Origin: Scatomorpha merdigallinarum
GTDB taxonomy: Bacteria > Bacillota > Clostridia > Oscillospirales > Oscillospiraceae
Direction: 5' to 3'
DNA length: 64,000 bases
Assembly: GCA_018710885.1 (NCBI GenBank)
Contig: DVJA01000023.1
Coordinates: 1-64,000, forward strand
Below the pieces are notes generated by a model, which was not told the origin of the DNA, made no database searches, and was given only the letters and a program-made list of their open reading frames with translations. The first letter of the stretch is position 1. Each line of letters starts with the position of its first letter. Of this stretch, positions 14,584-22,577 are shown piece by piece. A program made the position numbers and the translations under genes.

Positions 14584-16512
14584 TCAGTCCTCCTTGTGCT
14601 CCCTGGTGTAATTGAGCAGGCCGCCGGCCAGCAAGATGTCGCGCTGGCGCGGAGTTATATCGAGCTTCATTTCAACCGGCTTGCCGCCTATGAGCACGGT
14701 GACCGGCTTCCCTTCCGCAGCCGCGGCTATCTGTTCCGGGGCGTTTTCAATGACTATTTCATCGTCCTGGGAAATAGCCTTGTAATCGGCGTTGGAGGTG
14801 AACTCAAGGGGCAGGATGCCGTTATTCATGAGATTTGCGCGGTGGATACGCGCGAAACTCCTGGCCAGCACCGCTTTGACGCCCAGGTATAGCGGGGCCA
14901 GCGCCGCGTGCTCACGGCTGGAGCCCTGACCGTAGTTGTCTCCGGCAACGATGAAACCACCGCCGTTTTCCTGCGCGCGCTTGGCAAAGCCCTCGTCGCA
15001 GGGCGCAAGGCAGAACTCCGCAAGGTACGGCACGTTGGAGCGGAATGGCAGCAACTTGGCGTTGGACGGCATGATGTGGTCGGTGGTGATGTTGTCGCCG
15101 AGCTTTATTAGGCACTTTCCGGAGAGAGTTTCTGCCGGAGGCGCCGCCTTCGGGAAGGGTTTTATGTTGGGGCCGCGCACAACTTCGACTACATCAGAAT
15201 TGACCGGCGGCTGTATGAGCATGCCGTCATCTATGTCGAAGTGCTCGGGCACGTCGTAGATTGGGTCTATGCCGTAAGTCTCGGGGTCGGTCAGGACTCC
15301 GGTCACGGCGCTGACTGCGGCCGTCTCAGGGCTCACAAGGTATACGCTCGCGCTGGGAGTGCCGCTGCGGCCATAGAAGTTGCGGTTAAATGTACGCAGG
15401 CTCACTGCATTGGTGGCCGGGGCCTGGCCCATACCTATACACGGCCCGCAGGCACACTCGAGCACGCGCGCTCCGGCCGTCACCAGCGTGGCGAGCGCCC
15501 CATTGAGGGCGAGGGCCTTCAATACCTGGCGTGAGCCCGGGGAAATGGTCAGGCTGACATTAGGCGAAACGTGCCTTCCCTTGAGTATACCGGCCACGCG
15601 CATCAGGTCGCAGAAGCTGGAGTTGGTGCAGCTCCCGATGCACACCTGGTCGACTTTTATGCCCGCAATCTCGGAGACCGACACCACGTTGTCCGGGGAG
15701 TGCGGCTGGGCGGCCATCGGATGCAGCGCGGAGAGGTCAACTATTATCTCCTCGTCATAGCTGGCGTCCTCGTCGGCGGCCAGAGGCTTCCACTGCCCTG
15801 CGCGCCCGCGCGCGCTGAAAAACTCATGCGTGCGCTCGTCGCTGGGGAACACCGTCGTGGTGGCGCCGAGCTCGGCGCCCATGTTGGCTATCGTCGCGCG
15901 CATTGGCACGGAAAGCGTGGCCACGCCCGGGCCGCCGTACTCCATGACCTTGCCCACACCACCCTTGACGCTCAGGCGGCGCAGCACTTCCAGTATGACG
16001 TCCTTGGCCGCGACCATCGGGTGAAGCTCACCGGTCAATACTACGTGACACACCTTCGGCATGGTGAGATAGTACGCCCCGCCGCCCATGGCGACGGCGA
16101 CGTCCAGGCCGCCCGCACCGATGGCGAGCATGCCCGCCGCGCCGCAGGTGGGCGTATGGCTGTCTGAGCCGAGCAGGGTCTGGCCGGGTATGGAGAAGCG
16201 CTCGAGCTGTACCTGGTGGCAGATCCCGTTGCCGGGCCGGGAGAACCAGATGCCGTGCTTGGCAGCCACTGTCTGTATGTACTTGTGGTCGTCCGCATTC
16301 TCGCTGCCGGACTGAAGCATGTTGTGGTCAACGTAGGCCACGCTGCGCAGAGTCTTCACCTTGTCAATGCCCATGGCCTCAAACTGCAGGTATGCCATCG
16401 TGCCGGTGGAGTCCTGGGTAAGTGTCTGATCTATTTTTATCGCTATCTCGCTGCCCGGTGTCATGTCGCCGTGTACAAGATGGCTGGATATGAGTTTTTC
16501 CGTTATATTCAT
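14584..16512 (-). CDS. Aconitate hydratase
   Basis: 642 aa, mitochondrial/bacterial-type aconitase of the short class common in anaerobes. The [4Fe-4S] ligands are in CIGSCTNSSF (about residue 290) and ECACGPCIGMGQAP (about 353-367). The swivel domain carries GDNYGQGSSREHAALAPLYLG near residue 530. It overlaps the upstream Re-citrate synthase stop (ATGA) and precedes IDH, so citrate passes to isocitrate within one operon. Isopropylmalate isomerase is unlikely because that enzyme usually has separate large and small subunits. Confidence 0.92.
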   Translation of the reverse strand: MNITEKLISSHLVHGDMTPGSEIAIKIDQTLTQDSTGTMAYLQFEAMGIDKVKTLRSVAYVDHNMLQSGSENADDHKYIQTVAAKHGIWFSRPGNGICHQVQLERFSIPGQTLLGSDSHTPTCGAAGMLAIGAGGLDVAVAMGGGAYYLTMPKVCHVVLTGELHPMVAAKDVILEVLRRLSVKGGVGKVMEYGGPGVATLSVPMRATIANMGAELGATTTVFPSDERTHEFFSARGRAGQWKPLAADEDASYDEEIIVDLSALHPMAAQPHSPDNVVSVSEIAGIKVDQVCIGSCTNSSFCDLMRVAGILKGRHVSPNVSLTISPGSRQVLKALALNGALATLVTAGARVLECACGPCIGMGQAPATNAVSLRTFNRNFYGRSGTPSASVYLVSPETAAVSAVTGVLTDPETYGIDPIYDVPEHFDIDDGMLIQPPVNSDVVEVVRGPNIKPFPKAAPPAETLSGKCLIKLGDNITTDHIMPSNAKLLPFRSNVPYLAEFCLAPCDEGFAKRAQENGGGFIVAGDNYGQGSSREHAALAPLYLGVKAVLARSFARIHRANLMNNGILPLEFTSNADYKAISQDDEIVIENAPEQIAAAAEGKPVTVLIGGKPVEMKLDITPRQRDILLAGGLLNYTREHKED

Positions 16513-17867
16513 GCCTTGCTCGCCTCCAAATATTTTTCATATTCCCGTTCAAGCTCAGAGTCGCCTATGTTGGTGACTCGCCCTGACTCGTATTGCGCAT
16601 CCACCCAACTGCGCAGGTACTCCACTGCCTCGTCGTGTTTGGACACCTCACGGCCCAGTTTGCTGCTGAGCCACACGGCTATACCGGCTGCGCCGGAGTT
16701 GCGCGAAATGCCGACACGCGGCGGGCTCTTGAGTATTTTCGTAGTGTCGAAGATATTGTATATCTCCTCGTCTTTGAGCAGGCCGTCTGCGTGTATGCCT
16801 GCCTGCGTGGTGTTGAACGCCGCGCCCACGAAGGGAGTGTTGGGCGGTATGTGATAGCCTATCACATTCTCGTAGTAGTCGGCGATATCGCGTATCACAG
16901 TCGGGTCCATGCCGTCGAGCGTGCCGCGTATCTGCGCGTACTCCATGACCATCGCCTCGAGCGGCGTATTGCCCGTGCGCTCGCCTATGCCCAGCAGCGA
17001 GCAGTTCACACTCGCCGCCCCGTAGAGCCAGGCGGTGCCGGAATTGGCCACGGCCTTGTAGAAATCATTGTGCCCATGCCACTCAAGCTGTCCGGCCTCA
17101 AAACCGCCGTAGTTGCGCAGGCCGTAAATTATACCGGCCACGCTCCTCGGCAGGCTGGCGCCGGGGTAAGGCACGCCGTAGCCCATAGTGTCGCAGGCGC
17201 GTATTTTTATCGGTATGCCGCTCTCGTCGGCAAGGTCGTGTATCTCATGCGCAAAAGGTACCACAAAGCCATAGAAGTCAGCTCGCGTGATGTCCTCAAA
17301 GTGGCAGCGCGGGTGGATACCCGCGTCCAGCGCGTCCTTTATGACGCCGAGGTACATGTCGGCAGCCTCGCGGCGCGTCATCTTGAGCTTTTTATATATG
17401 TGGTAGTCCGAGCAGCTCACCAGTATACCGCACTCGCGCAGCCCCAGCTCTCGCGCAAGAGCGAAGTCCTTCTTGCTGGCACGTATCCATCCAGTTATTT
17501 CCGGGAACTCATAGCCCAGCTCCCGGCACATATCCAGGGCTTTGCGGTCGCGCTCGCTGTACAGGAAGAACTCAGTCTGTCGGATGATACCTTTGGGACC
17601 GCCCAGCCTGTGCAGCATGGTATACAGATCCCGTATCTGCTCCGGCTCGTATGGCGCGCGGCTTTGCTGTCCATCGCGGAAGGTCGTGTCAGTGATCCAG
17701 ATGTGCTCCGGCGGGTTGGCCGGAGTCAGACGGAAGTTGAACGTGCACTTGGGCACCTCTTCATAAGGGAACATATCCCGGTAAAGGTTGCCTTCCTCCC
17801 TGTCCTGGAGCGTGTACTTGTATTCGCACTCCATCAGTACGTTCTTTTTGTCATTGAAAGCTATCAT
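16509..17867 (-). CDS. Re-type citrate synthase (HMGL/homocitrate synthase-like)
   Basis: 452 aa. It belongs to the DRE-TIM (isopropylmalate/homocitrate synthase) superfamily: WITDTTFRDGQQSRAPY near residue 56 provides the metal-binding Asp and catalytic Arg; LEWHGHNDFYKAVAN near 265 gives the HxH metal ligands; NCSLLGIGERTGNTPLE follows. Known Re-citrate synthases of clostridia share this fold and lie beside aconitase and IDH, as here. The reaction is acetyl-CoA plus oxaloacetate to citrate. No conventional citrate synthase is in the window. AGGAGG precedes the chosen ATG by 12 nt. Homocitrate synthase is the alternative, but homoaconitase and lysine genes are absent. Confidence 0.85.
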   Translation of the reverse strand: MIAFNDKKNVLMECEYKYTLQDREEGNLYRDMFPYEEVPKCTFNFRLTPANPPEHIWITDTTFRDGQQSRAPYEPEQIRDLYTMLHRLGGPKGIIRQTEFFLYSERDRKALDMCRELGYEFPEITGWIRASKKDFALARELGLRECGILVSCSDYHIYKKLKMTRREAADMYLGVIKDALDAGIHPRCHFEDITRADFYGFVVPFAHEIHDLADESGIPIKIRACDTMGYGVPYPGASLPRSVAGIIYGLRNYGGFEAGQLEWHGHNDFYKAVANSGTAWLYGAASVNCSLLGIGERTGNTPLEAMVMEYAQIRGTLDGMDPTVIRDIADYYENVIGYHIPPNTPFVGAAFNTTQAGIHADGLLKDEEIYNIFDTTKILKSPPRVGISRNSGAAGIAVWLSSKLGREVSKHDEAVEYLRSWVDAQYESGRVTNIGDSELEREYEKYLEASKA

Positions 17868-17940
17868 TTAAGCGCCGCGCCTCCTAACTGTGGTCAACCC
17901 GTATTTGGTGAAATTGCCGTATAAGCTTTCCATGTTGGCT

Positions 17941-17969
17941 ATTATACGACGCTTAAATGAAATTTGCAA
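17941..17969 (-). promoter_or_regulatory. Promoter of the citrate synthase-aconitase-IDH operon
   Basis: On the minus strand TTGCAA (17964-17969), 17-nt spacer, TATAAT (17941-17946). About 70 nt of leader separate it from the ATG at 17867. The same -35 hexamer is used at the mraZ promoter. Confidence 0.75.
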
Positions 17970-18108
17970 GATTAAATTTTGCAAATTTTGCGCCACACCA
18001 GCGTCAAGCGGCCGATAATATGCAAGTTTGGTGTCTCATTATTGCATTCACGCTTTTTCAGCTTACTTGTTCCGAATATAAATACGTCAAAAAGCCGAAA
18101 ATTATGCA

Positions 18109-18140
18109 TTATGCCCGTTGGCAGCATGCAACGGGCATAA
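18109..18140. repeat. Perfect 12-bp inverted repeat
   Basis: TTATGCCCGTTG/CAACGGGCATAA around an 8-nt loop, between the citrate synthase promoter and the terminator at 18156. No gene uses it obviously as terminator; it may insulate the two leftward units or be an operator. The sequence 17970-18108 is AT-rich without a supported ORF. Confidence 0.5.
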
Positions 18141-18154
18141 CAAATCTACATAAT

Positions 18155-18481
18155 GTAAAAACCGCCGGACTGGAGGGAGCCCGGCGGCCGGACACGGATT
18201 GACGTAGCTGGACGTCAAGCCCGGAGTCCTCTTTTAGTTGTCGGTGGATACTGCTGGGCCCACCGCTGCCCATAAAAACACAAAGGCGTTCAGTCCCAAA
18301 ATGTAGACAGGGCGCCAAGCCGCACGTTTCGTCCAAGCAAAAATGCCCTTTCCGGCAGCGCAGGCAGTGCGTTCAATGCAGCAGCACAAACTTAGCGTCC
18401 CCATTGCTTTATAACGCCTATAAAACACAATTATGCGGAACTTTGCTTTTGAACCGTAGTGGAAGCGTTCCCATCATTGGT
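18155..18481 (-). ncRNA. Candidate structured RNA, family not identified
   Basis: About 325 nt lie between a near-consensus promoter (18488-18516) and a strong terminator. The longest frame inside (18234-18428) begins at GTG without a ribosome site and is not convincing. Pairing segments include GGCGTT/AACGCC enclosing about 170 nt, CGGTGG/CCACCG, and TTGACGT/ACGTCAA (about 18202-18221). A near-repeat TTGTGTTTTATAGG/TTGTGTTTTTATGGG occurs twice. A regulatory sRNA such as a 6S-like RNA is possible, but I do not recognise a known consensus; T-box, SRP and RNase P signatures are absent. Confidence 0.5.
18156..18187 (-). terminator. Terminator of the unidentified leftward transcript
   Basis: On the minus strand CCGCCGGGC/GTCCGGCGG with an 8-nt loop, followed by TTTTTA. 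No protein gene ends before it, so it marks the 3' end of the candidate RNA at 18155-18481. Confidence 0.8.
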
Positions 18482-18487
18482 AAAAAC

Positions 18488-18516
18488 AGAATATCAGAAA
18501 CTCAGGCCCTGGTCAA
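18488..18516 (-). promoter_or_regulatory. Promoter of the candidate RNA
   Basis: On the minus strand TTGACC (18511-18516), 17-nt spacer, TATTCT (18488-18493). Start expected near 18481. Confidence 0.75.
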
Positions 18517-18653
18517 CCCAATACGACAATTTCTACCTTTTACACAACAATACTTTTATGCATTGTGCTACGAAACTTACGCGCCTGTGGTAAAGCCAGG
18601 CTTTTCATGACATTTATTGCTCTCGATGACGAATAACTTACAGCGACTAAAAA

Positions 18654-18676
18654 GGCCCGTGCCTGCCGGCACGGGC
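18654..18676 (-). terminator. Terminator after degV
   Basis: Stem GCCCGTGCC/GGCACGGGC with loop GGCA, followed on the minus strand by CTTTTTAG, a few bases after the degV stop. Confidence 0.85.
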
Positions 18677-18683
18677 GTCATCT

Positions 18684-19546
18684 TTACCAACTTGCCTTTT
18701 TAACGCAGCCCACGCCCAAAGCGCCGGGTCCGGTATGGCATGCAATGGACAATGCAAGCGGGGCTATATATCCGTTGAAGCGGTCGCCGAAGCGTCCGCG
18801 TATCTCGCTGGCCCATTGCTCGGCTTCCTCGTCCGAGCATGTATACGCAGCCTGCACGCTTACGCCTTCCACACCGGCAAAACGGGTATTCAAATCGCGT
18901 TCCACAGCATCCAGCAAATAGCGTTGGCAGATTTGAGGCCATGGGCCATTGAAAGGGCGTCCAATTTCTCACCCTGTATCTGGAGTACGGGCTTTATGCC
19001 GAGTACGGTGCCGAGAGAGGCTGCGGCCGGTGTTATACGCCCGCCCTTTTTCAAATACTTGAGAGTATCCACGGTTATGTATATGCTCGCCTCAAGCTTT
19101 TCACGAGTGAGTATTTCCGCTATGGATGCGGCGTCAAGCCCGGCTTGGGCCATATCCACGGCGTCAAGCACGCTCGCCCTCTGTGTAGCTGAAATGCGCT
19201 GGTTGTCCACCACATATACGCGCCCGTCGTAATCATCGGCCAGTGCATTGGCCGTGGCACAAGAGCCGCTGAGTGCGCTTGACATAGGTATGTATACCAG
19301 GTCATCATGACTCTCCAGAAGTTCGTCCCACAGGGAGAGCACATCACCGGGAGTTGGCTGTGAAGTCGTTATATCTGCTCCGGAACTCATGCGACGGAAG
19401 AAATCGCGGTGGCTCAGGTTAATTCCCTCATAAAAAAGTTCACCGTCTATAAAAAACGGCATAGGAACCAAATGAATACCCAAACTCCTGGCCTCATCTG
19501 GCGTTATACCACTGTTACTGTCGGTGACTATGGCTGTATTGCTCAT
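18684..19546 (-). pseudogene. DegV family fatty-acid-binding protein, split by a frameshift
   Basis: Together the two frames give a full DegV protein of about 285 aa. The first frame (19546 down to about 18930) starts MSNTAIVTDSNSGIT and contains TTSQPTPGD and the lipid-binding SSALSGS segment, then KKGGRI and KPVLQI. The second frame (from about 18917) continues with LLDAVERDLNTRF, IAPLALSIACHTGPGALG and the end. The switch near 18917-18930 fits a single lost base. DegV proteins bind fatty acids for a FakA-type kinase. This may be a true disruption or a sequence error, because both halves keep family conservation. Confidence 0.85.
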
Positions 19547-19665
19547 GACGTATCCCCATTGTCCATGTTTTTAATTATTCTACACTATGGCGTAAGCGGA
19601 AGCAATGCTTAAGCACGCCACAAATGTGACCTAAATGTGTAAATTTTGAAATATCAGCTTTAAAC

Positions 19666-19695
19666 ATTGCCCGGGTGGATGTACACCCGGGCAAT
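19666..19695 (-). terminator. Terminator after asnA
   Basis: Perfect 12-bp stem ATTGCCCGGGTG/CACCCGGGCAAT with 6-nt loop, 30 nt past the asnA stop; also lies upstream of degV. Confidence 0.8.
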
Positions 19696-19724
19696 TAGGC
19701 CTGAATTCAATTTCAAACGGCAGT

Positions 19725-20738
19725 TCACAAAAGCATTACTCCGGCTTGTTCACACGTCTTTACGGTCTCTGCATCCCACGTGGAGCACTGGACTTCTCCT
19801 ATATGCGCTTTGCCGAGCATAAGCATGCTCATACGACTCTGACCTATGCCGCCGCCTATAGACAGGGGCAGTTCCCCGTTGAGGAGCAGCTTGTGGTAGT
19901 AGAGCTCGCGGCGGTCGTCGCAGCCAGCGGCGGTGAGCTGCTTGTCCAGGCTCTCGGGGTTGACGCGGATGCCCATGCTGGAGAGCTCAAAGGCGCAACC
20001 CAGCACGTCGTTCCACACAATGATGTCGCCATTGAGGCTCCAGTCGTCGTAGTCGGGAGAGCGGCCGTCGTGCGGCTTACCGCTTTTGAGCGGCGCGCCG
20101 ATACCTATGACGAAGGTTGTGGGGTGATCCTTTACATATGCGTTCTCACGCTGCTTGGGAGTGAGCTCGGGCCACATGTCCTCAAGCTCCTGGGACGTAA
20201 CGAAGCTGACTCTCCTGTCTATTTCAGGCAGGGCCGTGAGCACGGGGTAAAGTGCGCGCATCGTAGCCTGGGTGTCGCAGAGCGCGGAGACTATATCCAT
20301 TACCGTGCTTTTGAGGTAATCGAGGTTGCGGTTCTCAGGCAGTATGACCTTCTCCCAGTCCCACTGGTCTACGTATACGCTGTGGAGGTTGTCCAGCTCG
20401 TCCTCGTCGCGGCGTATAGCGTTCATGTCCGCGTATATGCCCTTGCCGGGGTAGAGTTCATAGCGTTTGAGGGCGAGCCGTTTCCACTTTGCAAGCGACT
20501 GCACGACCTGGCAGTGTATGCCTGAGTGGGCAATTTCGAAGTCAACCGGCCTCTCATAGCCGTTGAGGTTGTCGTTTATGCCGCTGCCACCGTCAACGAA
20601 GAGCGGTGCGGAAACACGCATGAGGTTCAGCGCACCGGCAAAGTTGTCCTCAAAGAGACGCTTCATCAGTCCGATAGCCTTTTGAGTGTCATAAACTGAG
20701 AGTGTGCTCTTGTAGCCTTCAGGTATATAGGTCTTCAT
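19725..20738 (-). CDS. asnA: Aspartate-ammonia ligase (asparagine synthetase A)
   Basis: 337 aa, normal length. It makes asparagine from aspartate, ammonia and ATP, using a class II aminoacyl-tRNA synthetase-like catalytic core. The markers are NLMRVSAPLFVDGGSGINDNLNGYERPV (residues about 38-66), HSVYVDQWDWEKVI near 119 and the C-terminal GGGIGQSRMSMLMLGKAHIGEVQ. Its start overlaps the upstream DUF4364 stop (ATGA). No T-box or other riboswitch is apparent in the leader, so regulation by tRNA-Asn is not suggested. Confidence 0.95.
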   Translation of the reverse strand: MKTYIPEGYKSTLSVYDTQKAIGLMKRLFEDNFAGALNLMRVSAPLFVDGGSGINDNLNGYERPVDFEIAHSGIHCQVVQSLAKWKRLALKRYELYPGKGIYADMNAIRRDEDELDNLHSVYVDQWDWEKVILPENRNLDYLKSTVMDIVSALCDTQATMRALYPVLTALPEIDRRVSFVTSQELEDMWPELTPKQRENAYVKDHPTTFVIGIGAPLKSGKPHDGRSPDYDDWSLNGDIIVWNDVLGCAFELSSMGIRVNPESLDKQLTAAGCDDRRELYYHKLLLNGELPLSIGGGIGQSRMSMLMLGKAHIGEVQCSTWDAETVKTCEQAGVMLL

Positions 20739-21268
20739 TTCTGTTTCATCCCATCTGTCAAAATTTCAATTACTTTGGCGTATATGCCCTCCGCGTCCGC
20801 GCGGAAGGACTTCTCCACTGTCTCGGCCGTGTCCTCGTCCGGTACCAGCAGACGCAGCACCATAATCTCACCCTTGCCGTCTGAGAGCGAGAGCCTGGCG
20901 ATTACACCACCCGACGCATTTTCGTGGGAGGCATCTATCATGGCGTCACGTCGCATGCGTTCGGCCACGGGCTCTAGCAGGCGTTCGGCTTTCATGCGCA
21001 CGGAATAGGGTATGCTGGTCTCCGCGGCTTCGCCGTTGACGCGGCCCTTGTCGGTTATGACATAGCGCTCGCCCTCGAGCTCTTCCACGTGCCCCGTGTC
21101 TACAAGCCCGGCAAGACAGTCGGAGTAGTCAAACCAGCCCACGCCGTTGTCGAACGAACACAGGTCTGCGAGAGTCTGTGCGTCAACAGGTCTTGGCAGG
21201 CGCCTAAGCACGTAGAGTATGAGTATCTTGGTGTCCAGTTCGCCGTGTATAAATCCGAAATTGTCCAC
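20735..21268 (-). CDS. DUF4364 family winged-helix protein
   Basis: 177 aa from GTG 21268, with GGAGG 8 nt upstream. The family is found in clostridia and has an N-terminal winged helix (ILYVLRRLPRPVDAQTLADL, then CLAGLVDTGHVEEL and the wing ERYVITDKG), followed by a beta-rich C-terminal domain. No experimental function is known to me. It is the first gene of a two-gene operon with asnA, suggesting but not proving that it regulates or is co-regulated with amino-acid supply. Confidence 0.85.
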   Translation of the reverse strand: MDNFGFIHGELDTKILILYVLRRLPRPVDAQTLADLCSFDNGVGWFDYSDCLAGLVDTGHVEELEGERYVITDKGRVNGEAAETSIPYSVRMKAERLLEPVAERMRRDAMIDASHENASGGVIARLSLSDGKGEIMVLRLLVPDEDTAETVEKSFRADAEGIYAKVIEILTDGMKQK

Positions 21269-21308
21269 GCCTCACGCCTCCTGTCCGCATTTTTATGCCG
21301 TGAAGTGT

Positions 21309-21337
21309 ATTATATCACAAGCCTGGCCAGGGTACAA
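21309..21337 (-). promoter_or_regulatory. Promoter of the DUF4364-asnA operon
   Basis: On the minus strand TTGTAC (21332-21337), 17-nt spacer, TATAAT (21309-21314). Confidence 0.75.
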
Positions 21338-21421
21338 TTATTTCTTTTCGCACAAGGCGGCACTCTCGGGCATAGACTGTCTTGAAGCCAGACTTCAATC
21401 TATCGCAAGGAGGAAACTGCC

Positions 21422-22201
21422 ATGGCAGACACTGTCATGCCCGGCCCCGTGGACGCTTCTGCCTGCATCCGCGAAGCCGTATGCATACACACAAGGAAAA
21501 TATTCGACTCCTGCCGTGATAAAGACTGCATCGAGGACCTGCGCGTCTACCCTACTACCGGGTCACAGGTTTACATAGACAGCGCGCTCTCTGTGCGCGC
21601 CAGGAGTGCAGAACTGCTTTATGCCGACGTTAACGTTGAAGCTATAACCTTCCACCAGGGCTATTATACGGTGGACATCACCTATTACTACAGGGTAACC
21701 GGCGAGACCTCGCCCGGCGGCAACACCGTCACAGGCCTCGCCATCTTCACGAAGCGGGTCATGCTCTGCGGCGGCGTAGGCACGGTTAAGAGCTTCTCCT
21801 CCGACCCCATGGCTACGGCCGGAGAGGCCGACGGCCTGCCCATAGCCACGGTGGAGGCCGTGGACCCCATCGCGCTGCACCTCAAGCTTGTTGACACCTC
21901 AATGTGCGTCTGCCCTGAGACGGCGCAGCCCGATATTCCACCCTACATCCTGGCCCGCTTTGGCGACAGCCTTGTGACGGGCGATACCGCCAAGCGTCTC
22001 TACGTTACGCTCGGACAGTTCACTATCATTCGCCTCGAACGCGACACCCAGCTTCTCATACCGGCCTACGACTACTGCGTGCCCGAGAAGGAGTGCCCCG
22101 GTGGAAGCTGCCAGGACGACCCCTGCACTATCTTCTCCCACATCCGCTTCCCTATCGACGAGTTTTTCCCACAGGACTGCTCGGACGACAGCACGAAATA
22201 A
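21422..22201 (+). CDS. Conserved Cys-rich hypothetical protein
   Basis: 259 aa with AAGGAGG before the ATG. The N-terminal region has a regular Cys pattern (ACIREAVCIHTRKIFDSC, then DKDCIEDLRVY), the centre is beta-strand-rich, another pair sits at CVCPET, and the C-terminus has CVPEKECPGGSCQDDPC. There is no signal peptide or membrane segment. I recall similar uncharacterised proteins in clostridia; a spore-coat-like or structural role is conceivable from the Cys/beta composition but is speculation. It stands alone, followed by a hairpin. Confidence 0.65.
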   Translation: MADTVMPGPVDASACIREAVCIHTRKIFDSCRDKDCIEDLRVYPTTGSQVYIDSALSVRARSAELLYADVNVEAITFHQGYYTVDITYYYRVTGETSPGGNTVTGLAIFTKRVMLCGGVGTVKSFSSDPMATAGEADGLPIATVEAVDPIALHLKLVDTSMCVCPETAQPDIPPYILARFGDSLVTGDTAKRLYVTLGQFTIIRLERDTQLLIPAYDYCVPEKECPGGSCQDDPCTIFSHIRFPIDEFFPQDCSDDSTK

Positions 22202-22208
22202 ATGGCGC

Positions 22209-22228
22209 AGCCCCCCAAATGGGGGGCT
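22209..22228 (+). terminator. Terminator after the Cys-rich gene
   Basis: AGCCCCCC-aaat-GGGGGGCT immediately after the stop; no T-run follows. It also faces the leftward gene at 22245. Confidence 0.65.
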
Positions 22229-22244
22229 GTATACTTTAGGGAGC

Positions 22245-22568
22245 TCACTCATCCCCAGCCGGGGCGGCTCCACCTTCATCTATCATGCGCTTTAGCAGGG
22301 CCAGCCTCTGGTTGACCTCATCAGAGGGCTCTTCCAGCCGTTTTTGCATGTCTTCAAGCATAAAGGCACTGCCGTGCAGCATGGTGTAGGTTGCGCTGCG
22401 CTGCTGTCCGCTGGCTGCCAATGTTTCCAGGTTGAGGCGTATCAGTTCGTGCTCTGCCTCAATGCTCTCAAAAAAGTCTTCATACCTGCCGAGTTCAGCA
22501 AGCAGTTCTGCCTCACCACGCTCCGAGACGTATTCGCCGCCTTCAAGGCGTTTTGTCAATCTTTCCAT
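22245..22568 (-). CDS. Hypothetical small helical protein
   Basis: 107 aa, no family recognised. It is charged and predicted mostly helical, with long Glu/Leu-rich stretches typical of coiled coils (residues about 15-55 and 70-95). It begins at ATG with GGAGG 5 nt upstream, 9 nt behind the MFS transporter stop, so it is second gene of that operon. The N-terminal MERLTKRLEGGEYVS resembles phage-type small proteins, but no other phage gene is near. Confidence 0.6.
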   Translation of the reverse strand: MERLTKRLEGGEYVSERGEAELLAELGRYEDFFESIEAEHELIRLNLETLAASGQQRSATYTMLHGSAFMLEDMQKRLEEPSDEVNQRLALLKRMIDEGGAAPAGDE

Positions 22569-22577
22569 ATATCCTCC

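Noticed and set aside
18234..18428. 64-codon leftward ORF with a hydrophobic stretch inside the candidate RNA
   Set aside because: GTG start without a ribosome site and unusual Cys/Trp composition; promoter and terminator fit a non-coding transcript better, though a small protein is not fully excluded.
21269..21421. Possible T-box riboswitch upstream of DUF4364-asnA
   Set aside because: The leader is short and lacks a T-box core and terminator/antiterminator pair.
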